From contig NJEJ01000050.1 of NCBI GenBank assembly GCA_002255025.1, forward strand, positions 1 to 7,005: a stretch of 7,005 nt of DNA, read 5' to 3'. The DNA comes from Candidatus Bathyarchaeota archaeon ex4484_135. GTDB lineage: Archaea > Thermoproteota > Bathyarchaeia > EX4484-135. A program made the position numbers and the translations under genes. Under the pieces are notes generated by a model. It was not told the origin of the DNA, searched no databases, and worked only from the letters and a program-made list of their open reading frames with translations. Below are positions 1 to 6,300 of this stretch, in pieces (within the stretch, counting starts at the first letter, position 1; each line of letters begins with the position of its first letter).

Positions 1-418
1 GAAGACTAGGTGGATGAGGGGGAGCAGGACCCACGGCTACGGAGCCCACGACAGGCACAGGGGACGAGGTAGCAGGCACTACCGCCGGGCCGGGAGGCAT
101 AAGCACCTCTGGACCTACGTGGTCAAGTACGAGCCAGACTACTTCGGGAAACATGGCTTCAAGCCCCCTAGGTCCAAGTTCCTTGAGATACACACCATAA
201 ACGTGGGACAGCTGGAGGAACTCGTGGACAAGCTGGAGGCAGAAGGCAAGCTCGAGGTCAAGGAAGGCCTGCCCTACGTGGACCTGGCTGCCCTTGGCTA
301 CGACAAGCTGCTGGGCCGTGGGTCCATATCTAGGCCCGTCTTGGTCAGGGTGAAGGCCTTCACGGAGCTGGCCGAGAAGAAGATATCCGAGGCAGGCGGC
401 AAGATAATAACGGATTAG
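1..418 (+). CDS. rpl15: Large-subunit ribosomal protein uL15 (archaeal L15p), 5' end cut off by window
   Basis: Structural protein of the 50S ribosomal subunit that binds 23S rRNA. The reading frame is open to the left edge (codons begin at base 2: KTRWMRGSRTHG...). The ATG at 14 is therefore internal, because archaeal L15 proteins carry a short basic stretch before the RGSRTHG-like motif. The visible 139 residues show the basic, Gly/Arg/His-rich N-terminal tail (RTHGYGAHDRHRGRG), then HKHLW, the VKYEPDYFGKHGF segment typical of archaeal L15, and the C-terminal globular part ending in AEKKISEAGGKIITD, where most of the family's sequence signature lies. The stop is TAG at 416-418. An ATPase gene follows after only 8 nt, so it probably belongs to the same transcript; in many archaea secY occupies that place. 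Only the first few residues are missing. Identification is firm. Confidence 0.95.
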   Translation, partial: KTRWMRGSRTHGYGAHDRHRGRGSRHYRRAGRHKHLWTYVVKYEPDYFGKHGFKPPRSKFLEIHTINVGQLEELVDKLEAEGKLEVKEGLPYVDLAALGYDKLLGRGSISRPVLVRVKAFTELAEKKISEAGGKIITD

Positions 419-426
419 GCTGACCG

Positions 427-1488
427 GTGAAACTGACGTATCGCTCTCCCGGCCGCAGGGGGCTTAGGCCGACGTTCAGCTTAAATGAGCCTATGCCAAT
501 GGGTATATTCTGTGTCACGGGCTGGGGCAAGAGCTCCTTCGTCAGGTGCAAGGTCATACCGCTGCTGAGGGAGGCCGGTTACGGCGTCGTGGTATTCGAT
601 TGGAAGGGGGACGACTACGTGCCCTATGCTGACAGGCTGAAGGCCCGGGTCCTCAAGCTCCACGAGATAACGTACCTAGGGCCGGAGTCAGGTGCCACTT
701 ACATAATAAAGAAGGCCAGGAACTTCGGCTTCAGCTCGGGCTCGGCCCTCCTGAACAACCTCGAGGCCGTGTTGACCGAGGTCTTAGAGGACGCCTCCCA
801 GGCCCGCATCGCGAGTTCCGAGGAGCTGAGGGCCTACATAGAATCCAAGGTCGAGAACAGGCTCCCGGGCGTGGTGGATAAGAAGTATCTGAGCCTATGC
901 TTGGCCAGGTTCAGGGCCTACTTCAGGCGTCTAGACCCCAGGATCTTTGAACTCCTGATAGAGGCCGGCAAGAAGAAACCAAAAGAGGTCATAGAACTGG
1001 CCAAGGAGGAGGGCGTGGTCATAATCGACCTGAGCGGCTGGGAGCCAGAGGAGAAGCTGACGGCCTTCCTCACTCTGGCCGAGCATGTCTGGTACAAGAT
1101 GAACGTGCTCAAGGAGCGGGTGGGCGTGGCCTTCGTCATAGATGAGGCCCCACAATACTGCCCTTACCAACCAAAGGGCCTCCAGGAGGAAACCACACGC
1201 ATGATAGAGAGCCTCTGTGCCCTGGGCCGAAGCTACGGCCTGCCGATCGTGGTGATAAGCCAGGGCATGAGGGGCGATATAGGGATAAACGCCGCCGTCA
1301 GGAGGAACATAAACACCTGGTTCATAGGGAAGGTCCACCCGCTCGACAGGGAAGAAGCACAGAACATGCTGCCGGGCGTGGACATAGACTTCCTCCAGAG
1401 CCTCGAGGTCGGCCACTTCTACTTCTACGGCAATATGTGCCCATCGCCCGTCCCGCTCCTGATAAGGTTCAGCATAGAGGGGTGCTGA
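427..1488 (+). CDS. Compact HerA/FtsK-superfamily P-loop ATPase lacking the N-terminal HAS barrel
   Basis: Predicted ATP-driven DNA translocase, inferred partner of the NurA-like nuclease encoded 4 nt downstream. What is seen: 353 residues with a Walker A-type loop at residues 29-36 (CVTGWGKS; HerA usually has GxTGSGKS). A VVVFDWKGDD strand follows at 54-63, comparable to the DPxGEY segment of HerA. Walker B is VAFVIDEAP (D239, E240), a sensor strand is IVVISQ (Q279), and an arginine-finger candidate is R292/R293 before NINTWFIGKVHPLDREE. Family HerA proteins are about 500 residues and begin with a roughly 90-residue HAS barrel. Here Walker A starts at residue 29, and uL15 ends 8 nt upstream, so no barrel can be encoded. 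Residues 63-195 form a charged, probably helical insertion. The start is GTG at 427; no clear Shine-Dalgarno precedes it, so translation may be coupled to uL15. In-frame ATG codons at 493 and 499 would cut into the ATPase fold. Superfamily placement is good; calling it true HerA is less certain. Confidence 0.8.
   Translation: MKLTYRSPGRRGLRPTFSLNEPMPMGIFCVTGWGKSSFVRCKVIPLLREAGYGVVVFDWKGDDYVPYADRLKARVLKLHEITYLGPESGATYIIKKARNFGFSSGSALLNNLEAVLTEVLEDASQARIASSEELRAYIESKVENRLPGVVDKKYLSLCLARFRAYFRRLDPRIFELLIEAGKKKPKEVIELAKEEGVVIIDLSGWEPEEKLTAFLTLAEHVWYKMNVLKERVGVAFVIDEAPQYCPYQPKGLQEETTRMIESLCALGRSYGLPIVVISQGMRGDIGINAAVRRNINTWFIGKVHPLDREEAQNMLPGVDIDFLQSLEVGHFYFYGNMCPSPVPLLIRFSIEGC
1477..1484 (+). promoter_or_regulatory. 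Shine-Dalgarno sequence for the NurA-like gene
   Basis: GAGGGGTG lies inside the last codons of the ATPase gene, 8 nt before the ATG at 1493. It supports that ATG as the start and suggests the two genes are translated from one message. Confidence 0.55.
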
Positions 1489-1492
1489 AAAC

Positions 1493-2773
1493 ATGGCCAC
1501 GCCCGAGGAGGTCGAGGAGAGCGAGTGGCAAAAGCTGCCATCCCAGCTCCAGCACCAGTTCTATGAGCTGGCTGATGGAGAGGCCGATAAGCATGCTGCC
1601 CTGTTGAACAGGCTCAGGAAGAAATTCGAGTCCCTGAAGGCTCTCCTAGAACCCTACTTCAAGGAGGTCCCGAATGAGAGTTGGGAAGGCCTGAGGGTGG
1701 CCGTGGTGGACGGGAGCTTCTCGCCCGTGATGGATACGAGGCTCCTGGGCCGCTACGGCGTCTATTGTGCTGGCTACCACATCTATGAGGGTGCCGAGCT
1801 TGTGGACGAGGGCTCCTTCACTTCTGGCGTCGTCTTCAGGCCCAACGAGGAATACGGCCGTGTCTCTAGGGCCATAATAGCACTTCTGACGGCCCTTGAG
1901 GAACGCAGGATGGCCTTATCCTGTGCAAAGAGGAGCGATGTTGATTACGTCGTGGTGGATGGGAGTTTCTTCGGCTTCGTCAGGGATTGTATAGTGCTGA
2001 AGAGGAGCCAAGCTGAGGTAGAAGGCTTTGACTCGCCCTCCGAGCTCGTGAAGGCCCTGACTAACACAACTAAGGAGCTGCTGGACACCGGCAAGGCCGT
2101 AGGGGTTATAAAAAGGGTCAGGCTAAGGGCCATAGATGGCTGGCTCCTTGTCAGGAACGCCCGTGAGGTAGAAACCGCTCGGGATTATAAGTCCTGCCTC
2201 CAGAAGGCCTGCGAGGTCATGACGGGTGCCATAGACAAGGCCATATTGTCTATGATCATGACTCCCTCGACCTGGTTCTCCTACTCAGACCTCCTAGAAA
2301 ACGAGCCAGCATGGGCTTACCGGTATTACTCGCACTTGGCCATGTGGTATCCCATGCGTGTGAGAGGGAACCAGAGGCCCCTAAAGGTATCGGCCGTCTT
2401 AGAGGAAGCCAAGAGGGGCCGTAAGAGGGGCCTTATAGAAGCCTTCGGTGAAGAGGTCTTCGAGCTGGTATCCGAGGGTCTCGAGAGGCACTACATTAAG
2501 GCCAATGAGGAGGCACCGGCCTGCTGCATAGAGGCCCCAAAGGGCATGGACCTCGGGCCTATCTTGGCCTACTGCACGGCCTTCTCAAACGAGGACACGG
2601 GCCACCCGTTCCCGCTGGACCTAATAGACGATGACGTGACGCTCCCGAGGTTATTCACCCGTGAGTTCGTGGAGGAAGTCGAGGCCAGGCTGCTCGAGAG
2701 AAGCGGGCTCGACCTAGAGGCCGTAAGGAGAATGTTCGCATACCTCAACCCGCAGAAGAAATGGAGGGCCTGA
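1493..2773 (+). CDS. NurA-like nuclease paired with the HerA-like ATPase
   Basis: Predicted metal-dependent nuclease of the NurA family (RNase H-like fold), which in archaea resects DNA ends together with the HerA translocase. In the 426 residues, an N-terminal helical part (1-65) precedes the first acidic motif, VAVVDGSF (D73). A helix with E136/E137 and the second motif DYVVVDGSFFGF (D156) follow, matching the Asp-Glu-Asp layout of NurA. VGVIKRVRLR at 203-212 fits the conserved lysine/arginine strand. The C-terminal GHPFPLDLIDDDV (370-382) occupies the place of the GYPxPLxxAH motif of NurA, but with His for Tyr and Asp for His, so the active site may be altered or degenerate. Eight cysteines are present. 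ATG is chosen because of the upstream GAGGGGTG. Its pairing with a HerA-type ATPase strengthens the call. mre11 and rad50, the usual neighbours of herA/nurA, are not in the window. Family assignment is probable; activity is unproven. Confidence 0.75.
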   Translation: MATPEEVEESEWQKLPSQLQHQFYELADGEADKHAALLNRLRKKFESLKALLEPYFKEVPNESWEGLRVAVVDGSFSPVMDTRLLGRYGVYCAGYHIYEGAELVDEGSFTSGVVFRPNEEYGRVSRAIIALLTALEERRMALSCAKRSDVDYVVVDGSFFGFVRDCIVLKRSQAEVEGFDSPSELVKALTNTTKELLDTGKAVGVIKRVRLRAIDGWLLVRNAREVETARDYKSCLQKACEVMTGAIDKAILSMIMTPSTWFSYSDLLENEPAWAYRYYSHLAMWYPMRVRGNQRPLKVSAVLEEAKRGRKRGLIEAFGEEVFELVSEGLERHYIKANEEAPACCIEAPKGMDLGPILAYCTAFSNEDTGHPFPLDLIDDDVTLPRLFTREFVEEVEARLLERSGLDLEAVRRMFAYLNPQKKWRA

Positions 2774-2776
2774 GGT

Positions 2777-2794
2777 TCAGGGCCCTGATAAAAA
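2777..2794. terminator. Palindrome plus A5/T5 run in the convergent nuclease-rtcB junction
   Basis: The 25 nt between the two convergent stop codons hold a perfect 12-bp palindrome (TCAGGGCCCTGA, 2777-2788) and an A5 run (2790-2794). Read on the minus strand the run is T5, directly after the rtcB stop. A short T tract is what archaeal RNA polymerase uses for intrinsic termination, so this is a plausible terminator for rtcB. For the plus-strand transcript only the palindrome is available and no T tract follows it. Confidence 0.35.
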
Positions 2795-2798
2795 GAGC

Positions 2799-4262
2799 TC
2801 AGCCCTTGACGACAGCCAGCGGCACCATGCGTGCCACACGGGTGGCTATGCCCACCTTGTGCGAGACGAGGGCCACCTGGTCCACGTCCTTGTAGGCCGG
2901 GTCGTTCTCCTCCGCCAGGACACGGAGCGATGCACAGCGGACTGCTATGCCCCTACGCTCTAGGTGCCTCATGACATCTTGGCCCCTGAAACGCCTGACG
3001 GCTGCCCGACGGCTCATCATGCGGCCAGCACCGTGGGCCGTGCTGCCGAACGTTATCTCCATGGCCTTCTTCGTGCCCACGAGGACCCAGGAGCTGGTGC
3101 CCATGCTGCCGGGTATGAGGACGCACTGCCCGACAGCCCTGTGGTCCTTGGGTATCTCGGGGTGCCCGGGCGGGAAGGCACGGGTAGCACCCTTGCGGTG
3201 CACGAAGGCCTCGACACGCCTGCCATCGACCGTGTGTTCCTCTACCTTGACTATGTTGTGGGCCACATCGTAGCAGAGCCTCATCTCTAGATCTTCAGCG
3301 GATTGCTTGAACACCTGCTCGAAAGACTGCCTCACCCAGTGCATTATGGCGTGGCGGTTGCAGAAGGCGTAGTTGACGGCACAGGCCATGGCAGCGAAGT
3401 AGTCCTCGGCTTCCTTGCTCGTGCCGGGTGCACAGGCCAGCTCACGGTCCGGCAGCTTTATGCCGTACTTCCGGACCGCTCTCTCCATGACGCGGAGGTA
3501 ATCGCTGCATATCTGGTGGCCGAAGCCCCTGGAGCCACAGTGTATCATGACCGTTACCTGCCCCTCGTGGGTTATGCCGAACACCTTGGCGACCCTCGGG
3601 TCGTATATCTTATCTACCTTCTGGACCTCTAGGAAGTGGTTCCCGCTGCCGAGGGTGCCTATCTGGGCCAGGCCCCTGTTCTTGGCCGTTGGGCTGACCT
3701 TGCTCGGATCAGCTCCCTCCATGCAGCCCTTCTCCTCGCAGTGCTCTATGTCCTCTGGCCAGCCGAACCCACGGTCAACCAGCCACTGGACGCCCTCGGT
3801 TACCATGTTGTCCAGGTCCCTGGGGCTCACCCTGAAGTCCTTACGCCTGCTGCCGAGGCCACAGGGCACGTTCCTGAAGAGCGTGTCCACGAGCTGCCTC
3901 AGGACGGGCCTTACGTCTTCCTCGCTAAGGTTGGTCGTTATGAGCCTGACGCCGCAGTTTATATCGTATCCAACGCCTCCCGGGCTTATGACGCCTTCAT
4001 AACGGTCCGTGGCGGCCACACCGCCTATCGGGAAGCCATAACCCTCGTGGCCATCGGGGAGGACTATGGCGTGCTTGTAAATGCCCGGCAGGCAGGCCAC
4101 GTTGGCGGCCTGCCAGAGCGTCCTATCCTGCTTCATCTTGGCCAGGAGGAATTCGTTAGCGAATATTATAGCTGGCACACGCATATCAGGCCTGTACTTC
4201 GGGATACGCCAGGTGAATTCATCTACCTTCTCTATCGGTATTCGCTCACTCAATTCCTCCAC
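2799..4262 (-). CDS. rtcB: RtcB, tRNA-splicing/RNA-repair ligase (3'-phosphate RNA ligase, GTP- and Mn-dependent)
   Basis: Joins RNA 2',3'-cyclic phosphate or 3'-phosphate ends to 5'-OH ends. In archaea it seals tRNA exons after cleavage by the splicing endonuclease. At 487 residues it is full length and colinear with Pyrococcus RtcB (offset about 5 residues), with no intein. Visible motifs: PDGHEGYGFPIGGVAATD (69-86); SPGGVGYDINCGVR with metal ligands D100 and C103; GSGNHFLE with N208/H209; MIHCGSRGFGHQ with H241; YDVAHNIVKVEEH with H335; VHRKGATRAFPPGH (354-367); GSMGTSSW (385-392); STAHGAGR, whose H410 corresponds to the histidine that becomes guanylated; and a C-terminal VARMVPLAVVKG. All catalytic residues I know of are present. 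The start is GTG at 4262, which gives the family's normal N terminus and fits a leaderless transcript from the TATA box at 4285-4294. It carries 13 cysteines, unusually many for RtcB. Identification is firm. Confidence 0.97.
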   Translation of the reverse strand: MEELSERIPIEKVDEFTWRIPKYRPDMRVPAIIFANEFLLAKMKQDRTLWQAANVACLPGIYKHAIVLPDGHEGYGFPIGGVAATDRYEGVISPGGVGYDINCGVRLITTNLSEEDVRPVLRQLVDTLFRNVPCGLGSRRKDFRVSPRDLDNMVTEGVQWLVDRGFGWPEDIEHCEEKGCMEGADPSKVSPTAKNRGLAQIGTLGSGNHFLEVQKVDKIYDPRVAKVFGITHEGQVTVMIHCGSRGFGHQICSDYLRVMERAVRKYGIKLPDRELACAPGTSKEAEDYFAAMACAVNYAFCNRHAIMHWVRQSFEQVFKQSAEDLEMRLCYDVAHNIVKVEEHTVDGRRVEAFVHRKGATRAFPPGHPEIPKDHRAVGQCVLIPGSMGTSSWVLVGTKKAMEITFGSTAHGAGRMMSRRAAVRRFRGQDVMRHLERRGIAVRCASLRVLAEENDPAYKDVDQVALVSHKVGIATRVARMVPLAVVKG

Positions 4263-4284
4263 CTGCCAACTCTATAAAGACGCT

Positions 4285-4294
4285 CTATTTAAGC
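4285..4294 (-). promoter_or_regulatory. Archaeal TATA box for rtcB (leaderless)
   Basis: On the minus strand this reads GCTTAAATAG, centred about 27 nt upstream of the rtcB GTG. Archaeal transcription starts about 25-27 nt downstream of the TATA centre, which places the first base of the message at or next to the start codon. No Shine-Dalgarno sequence stands before the GTG, as expected for leaderless mRNA. A second AT-rich stretch (CTTTATAG, 4272-4279) is too close to the start to serve. Confidence 0.6.
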
Positions 4295-4333
4295 AGTTCC
4301 GCCCTTAGAGAAGGCTGGCAGGGCTTTCCCAAG

Positions 4334-4341
4334 GCTTATAT
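4334..4341 (+). promoter_or_regulatory. Archaeal TATA box for the porG-like gene
   Basis: GCTTATAT lies about 26 nt before position 4364, giving a predicted short leader of roughly 10 nt ahead of the ATG at 4375. With the minus-strand element at 4285-4294 it makes the 112-nt gap 4263-4374 a divergent promoter region. I see no open reading frame or RNA gene in this gap. Confidence 0.55.
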
Positions 4342-4363
4342 CGTGTCTTCCTCAACCGTGCCT

Positions 4364-4373
4364 GGGAGAAGGA
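4364..4373 (+). promoter_or_regulatory. Shine-Dalgarno region of the porG-like gene
   Basis: GGGAGAAGGA directly precedes ATG 4375. A second in-frame ATG stands at 4381. GGGAG is 6 nt from the first and 12 nt from the second, so the first is slightly favoured, but the difference is only two residues. Confidence 0.45.
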
Positions 4374-4374
4374 A

Positions 4375-4935
4375 ATGGTAATGGTGGAGATAAGGATTCA
4401 TGGCCGCGGCGGTCAGGGTGCCGTGACGGCCGCCCAGCTCATAGCTGAGGCCGCCTTCAGGGAAGGCAAGCACGTAGTGGCCTTCCCCTTCTTCGGTGCT
4501 GAGAGGAGGGGGGCACCTGTCAAGGCTTTCGCACGTATCTCCGATGAGCCAATATACGTCAGGAGCCAGGTATATGAGCCCGATATAGTGCTCGTCTTGG
4601 ACCCGGCCCTGATTAAGATGGCCGACATAACGGAGGGCCTGAAGGAAGGGGGCATCCTGATTCTGAACACACGGGAGAAGCCGGACGAGCTCGGCTTCGA
4701 GAAATACAAGGTGGCCACGGTTGACGCTACCGGCATAGCCATAGAGCTGGGCCTCATAGTCGCTGGCTGGCCGGTCGTGAACACGCCCATGTGCGGTGCC
4801 TTCGTGGCTGCCACGGGCGAGGTGAGCCTCAAGACCATGCTTGACGTCATAAGGAACCGCTGGCCCGGGAAGGCTGGCGAGAAGAACGCTGAAGCAGCCA
4901 GGCTGGCCTACGAGAGGCTGGAGAAGAACTACTGA
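4375..4935 (+). CDS. porG: 2-oxoacid:ferredoxin oxidoreductase, gamma subunit (PorG/VorG-type)
   Basis: Gamma subunit of a pyruvate- or branched-chain 2-oxoacid:ferredoxin oxidoreductase. This cytoplasmic CoA-acylating enzyme oxidatively decarboxylates 2-oxoacids and reduces ferredoxin. The 186 residues fit the usual size of a separate gamma subunit. They show IRIHGRGGQGAVTAAQLIAEA (6-26), the CoA-region signature FFGAERRGAPVKAFARISD (39-57), PDIVLVLDPAL (69-79) and NTPMCGAFVAATGEVSL (136-152). Gamma subunits carry no thiamine or iron-sulfur site, so the substrate cannot be read from this gene. It is monocistronic in this window, with its own TATA box and Shine-Dalgarno. The delta (ferredoxin-like), alpha and beta genes that often follow are absent, because a convergent gene ends only 6 nt away. 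The partners must be elsewhere. The family call is secure; pyruvate versus 2-oxoisovalerate or another 2-oxoacid is undecided. Confidence 0.9.
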   Translation: MVMVEIRIHGRGGQGAVTAAQLIAEAAFREGKHVVAFPFFGAERRGAPVKAFARISDEPIYVRSQVYEPDIVLVLDPALIKMADITEGLKEGGILILNTREKPDELGFEKYKVATVDATGIAIELGLIVAGWPVVNTPMCGAFVAATGEVSLKTMLDVIRNRWPGKAGEKNAEAARLAYERLEKNY

Positions 4936-4941
4936 AGGTCC

Positions 4942-6288
4942 TCAGGCGGCCACCAGCTCTTCAGCCAGCTTCTCGCCTATGGACCTACAGGCCCTCAGGA
5001 CCTCACGGGCATTCAGGGTCGTGAACTCGCCCTCCTGATAGAGCACACGGCCATCCACCATGGTCATGACCACGTCCGACCGGCTCGCACAGTAGACCAG
5101 GGTCGACACAGGATCATAAGTCGGTATTAAACCTTCCCGGAGCCTGACGACCGTTATATCGGCTTTCTTCCCCGGCTCAAGCGATCCCACGAAGTCCGAT
5201 AGGCCTAAGGCCTCGGCACCGCCCAAAGTGGCCATGTATAGGACATCCTCGGCCCTCAGGACGGGTGCATCTGCCCTCGAGGCCCTCTGGAGGAATATGG
5301 CCGTCCTCATTTCCTCGAACATGTCGAGCACGTTGTTGCTGGCCGTGCTGTCCGTCCCGAGGCAAACCTTGACGCCGGCCTCCAGCATCTCGGGCACCCT
5401 GGCTATGCCGCTCCCCAGCTTGGCGTTGCTCTTTGGGCAGTGGGCCACGGGGGAGCCAGCCCGCCCTACGAGCCTTATGCCCTCGTCCGAGAGGTGAATG
5501 CAGTGGGCGAGGAGGACATCTGGCCCCAGCAGGCTCAGCTCCTCTAGGTAGAAAGCCGGTTTCTTCCCAGGGCTCTCAGCCAACTTCCAACCAACTTCCT
5601 TGAAGAGATCCGCCAGCCTACCCTTACCCTCGGCCAGGTAATCATATTCCTCCTTGGTCTCGGCCAAGTGTAGGCAGATGGGCAGGTTAAGCTCCCGAGC
5701 CTGCTCGGCCACTAGCTTGAGCAGCTCACGCGAGTTTGCATAAGGTGAGTGAGGCGATATCCCTATCCTGATGAAATCCGGGATTTCTTCCCTCAAGTCC
5801 TCTATGGCCTTTAGGGCCTTGTCTAAGGCCTCTCTCGGTTTGAGCTCTCCTTGGAAGACTTCCTTATAGACGACTCCTCTGAGGCCAGCCTCAGCCATGG
5901 CCCTTGGAGAGCCCTCATACAAGGTCGTGTCGGCCAGGCACGTTATGCCAGCTCTGATGGCCTCAAGACAGCCCAACCTGGCGGACCAGAGGAAGTCCTG
6001 CCTGCTCAACAGTTGGCTGGGCCATATTATGGCCGAGGCGAGCCAGGGGAACAAGGTCGAGTTGTCGTCCAGCCCCCTTAGGACCGTATAATCCAAGTGC
6101 GAGTGGGCGTCTACCAGGCCGGGCATTATTATGGCCTCCCCGAGGTCGAGGACTTCCTCACGGCCAGCTCCCGCCTTCACGGCCCGGTAGGGCCCAACGG
6201 CTTCTATCCTGTCCCCGACCACCAGGACGGCCCCATCCCTGATAGGAGGGGCCGAGACAGGGACCACCCACTCGGCCTTTATTATCAA
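4942..6288 (-). CDS. Amidohydrolase-superfamily deaminase, SAH/MTA deaminase-like (substrate uncertain)
   Basis: Metal-dependent hydrolase of the amidohydrolase superfamily, probably an aminohydrolase acting on an adenosine-type or other N-heterocyclic substrate. The 448 residues begin with the beta-sandwich segment (1-55) and then the barrel. Metal ligands: HSH in VDAHSHLD (H62, H64), H207 in LHLAETKEE, and D313 in LGTDSTASNN. Further active-site residues are H180 (ISPHSPY), E210 and H262 (LLAHCIHL). HCPKSNAKLGSGI (283-295) is the conserved loop of the SAH/MTA-deaminase and chlorohydrolase group. The C-terminal LEPGKKADITVV segment closes the sandwich. Around residues 136-150 (LRGVVYKEVFQGELK) I see no obvious equivalents of the two arginines that hold the SAH carboxylate in the Thermotoga enzyme, so SAH itself may not be the substrate. 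The start is TTG at 6288, chosen because AGGTGA lies 6 nt upstream and the N terminus fits the family. It is second in an operon with the radical SAM gene. Confidence 0.85.
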   Translation of the reverse strand: MIIKAEWVVPVSAPPIRDGAVLVVGDRIEAVGPYRAVKAGAGREEVLDLGEAIIMPGLVDAHSHLDYTVLRGLDDNSTLFPWLASAIIWPSQLLSRQDFLWSARLGCLEAIRAGITCLADTTLYEGSPRAMAEAGLRGVVYKEVFQGELKPREALDKALKAIEDLREEIPDFIRIGISPHSPYANSRELLKLVAEQARELNLPICLHLAETKEEYDYLAEGKGRLADLFKEVGWKLAESPGKKPAFYLEELSLLGPDVLLAHCIHLSDEGIRLVGRAGSPVAHCPKSNAKLGSGIARVPEMLEAGVKVCLGTDSTASNNVLDMFEEMRTAIFLQRASRADAPVLRAEDVLYMATLGGAEALGLSDFVGSLEPGKKADITVVRLREGLIPTYDPVSTLVYCASRSDVVMTMVDGRVLYQEGEFTTLNAREVLRACRSIGEKLAEELVAA

Positions 6289-6294
6289 TTGAAC

Positions 6295-6300
6295 TCACCT
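6295..6300 (-). promoter_or_regulatory. Shine-Dalgarno sequence overlapping the radical SAM stop codon
   Basis: On the minus strand AGGTGA contains the TGA stop of the radical SAM gene and lies 6 nt before the TTG start of the amidohydrolase. It decides the rare TTG start and implies coupled translation of the two genes. Confidence 0.6.

Noticed and set aside
14..16. ATG as the start of uL15
   Set aside because: The frame is open upstream (KTRW before it) and archaeal L15 proteins carry a basic extension before this point, so the gene begins outside the window.
931..1500. 189-codon open frame on the minus strand opposite the ATPase gene
   Set aside because: Its translation has no family resemblance and odd composition. 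It mirrors a well-supported gene with Walker motifs and is a by-product of GC-rich codon use.
2104..2114. TATA-like GTTATAAAAAG inside the NurA-like gene
   Set aside because: It lies in coding sequence with no gene start about 25-40 nt downstream in a supported frame; it encodes the VIKR segment.
3016..3022. C-box-like ATGATGA (minus strand) suggesting a C/D box sRNA
   Set aside because: It encodes the Met-Met of RtcB after HGAGR, and no CTGA D box lies at suitable distance.
3636..4277. 213-codon open frame on the plus strand opposite rtcB
   Set aside because: rtcB has all its catalytic motifs in the other strand, and the plus-strand product matches nothing recognisable.
4311..4336. AAGGCT direct repeat, 20 nt start to start, between the divergent promoters
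   Set aside because: A 6-nt repeat in GC-rich DNA is too short to be called an operator without comparison to other genomes.
4942..6288. Aminofutalosine deaminase with a menaquinone-pathway radical SAM partner
   Set aside because: The visible part of the radical SAM protein has the VGLETGSP/GLPGET style of B12-type enzymes rather than anything I can tie to MqnC or MqnE, and no other futalosine-pathway gene is present.
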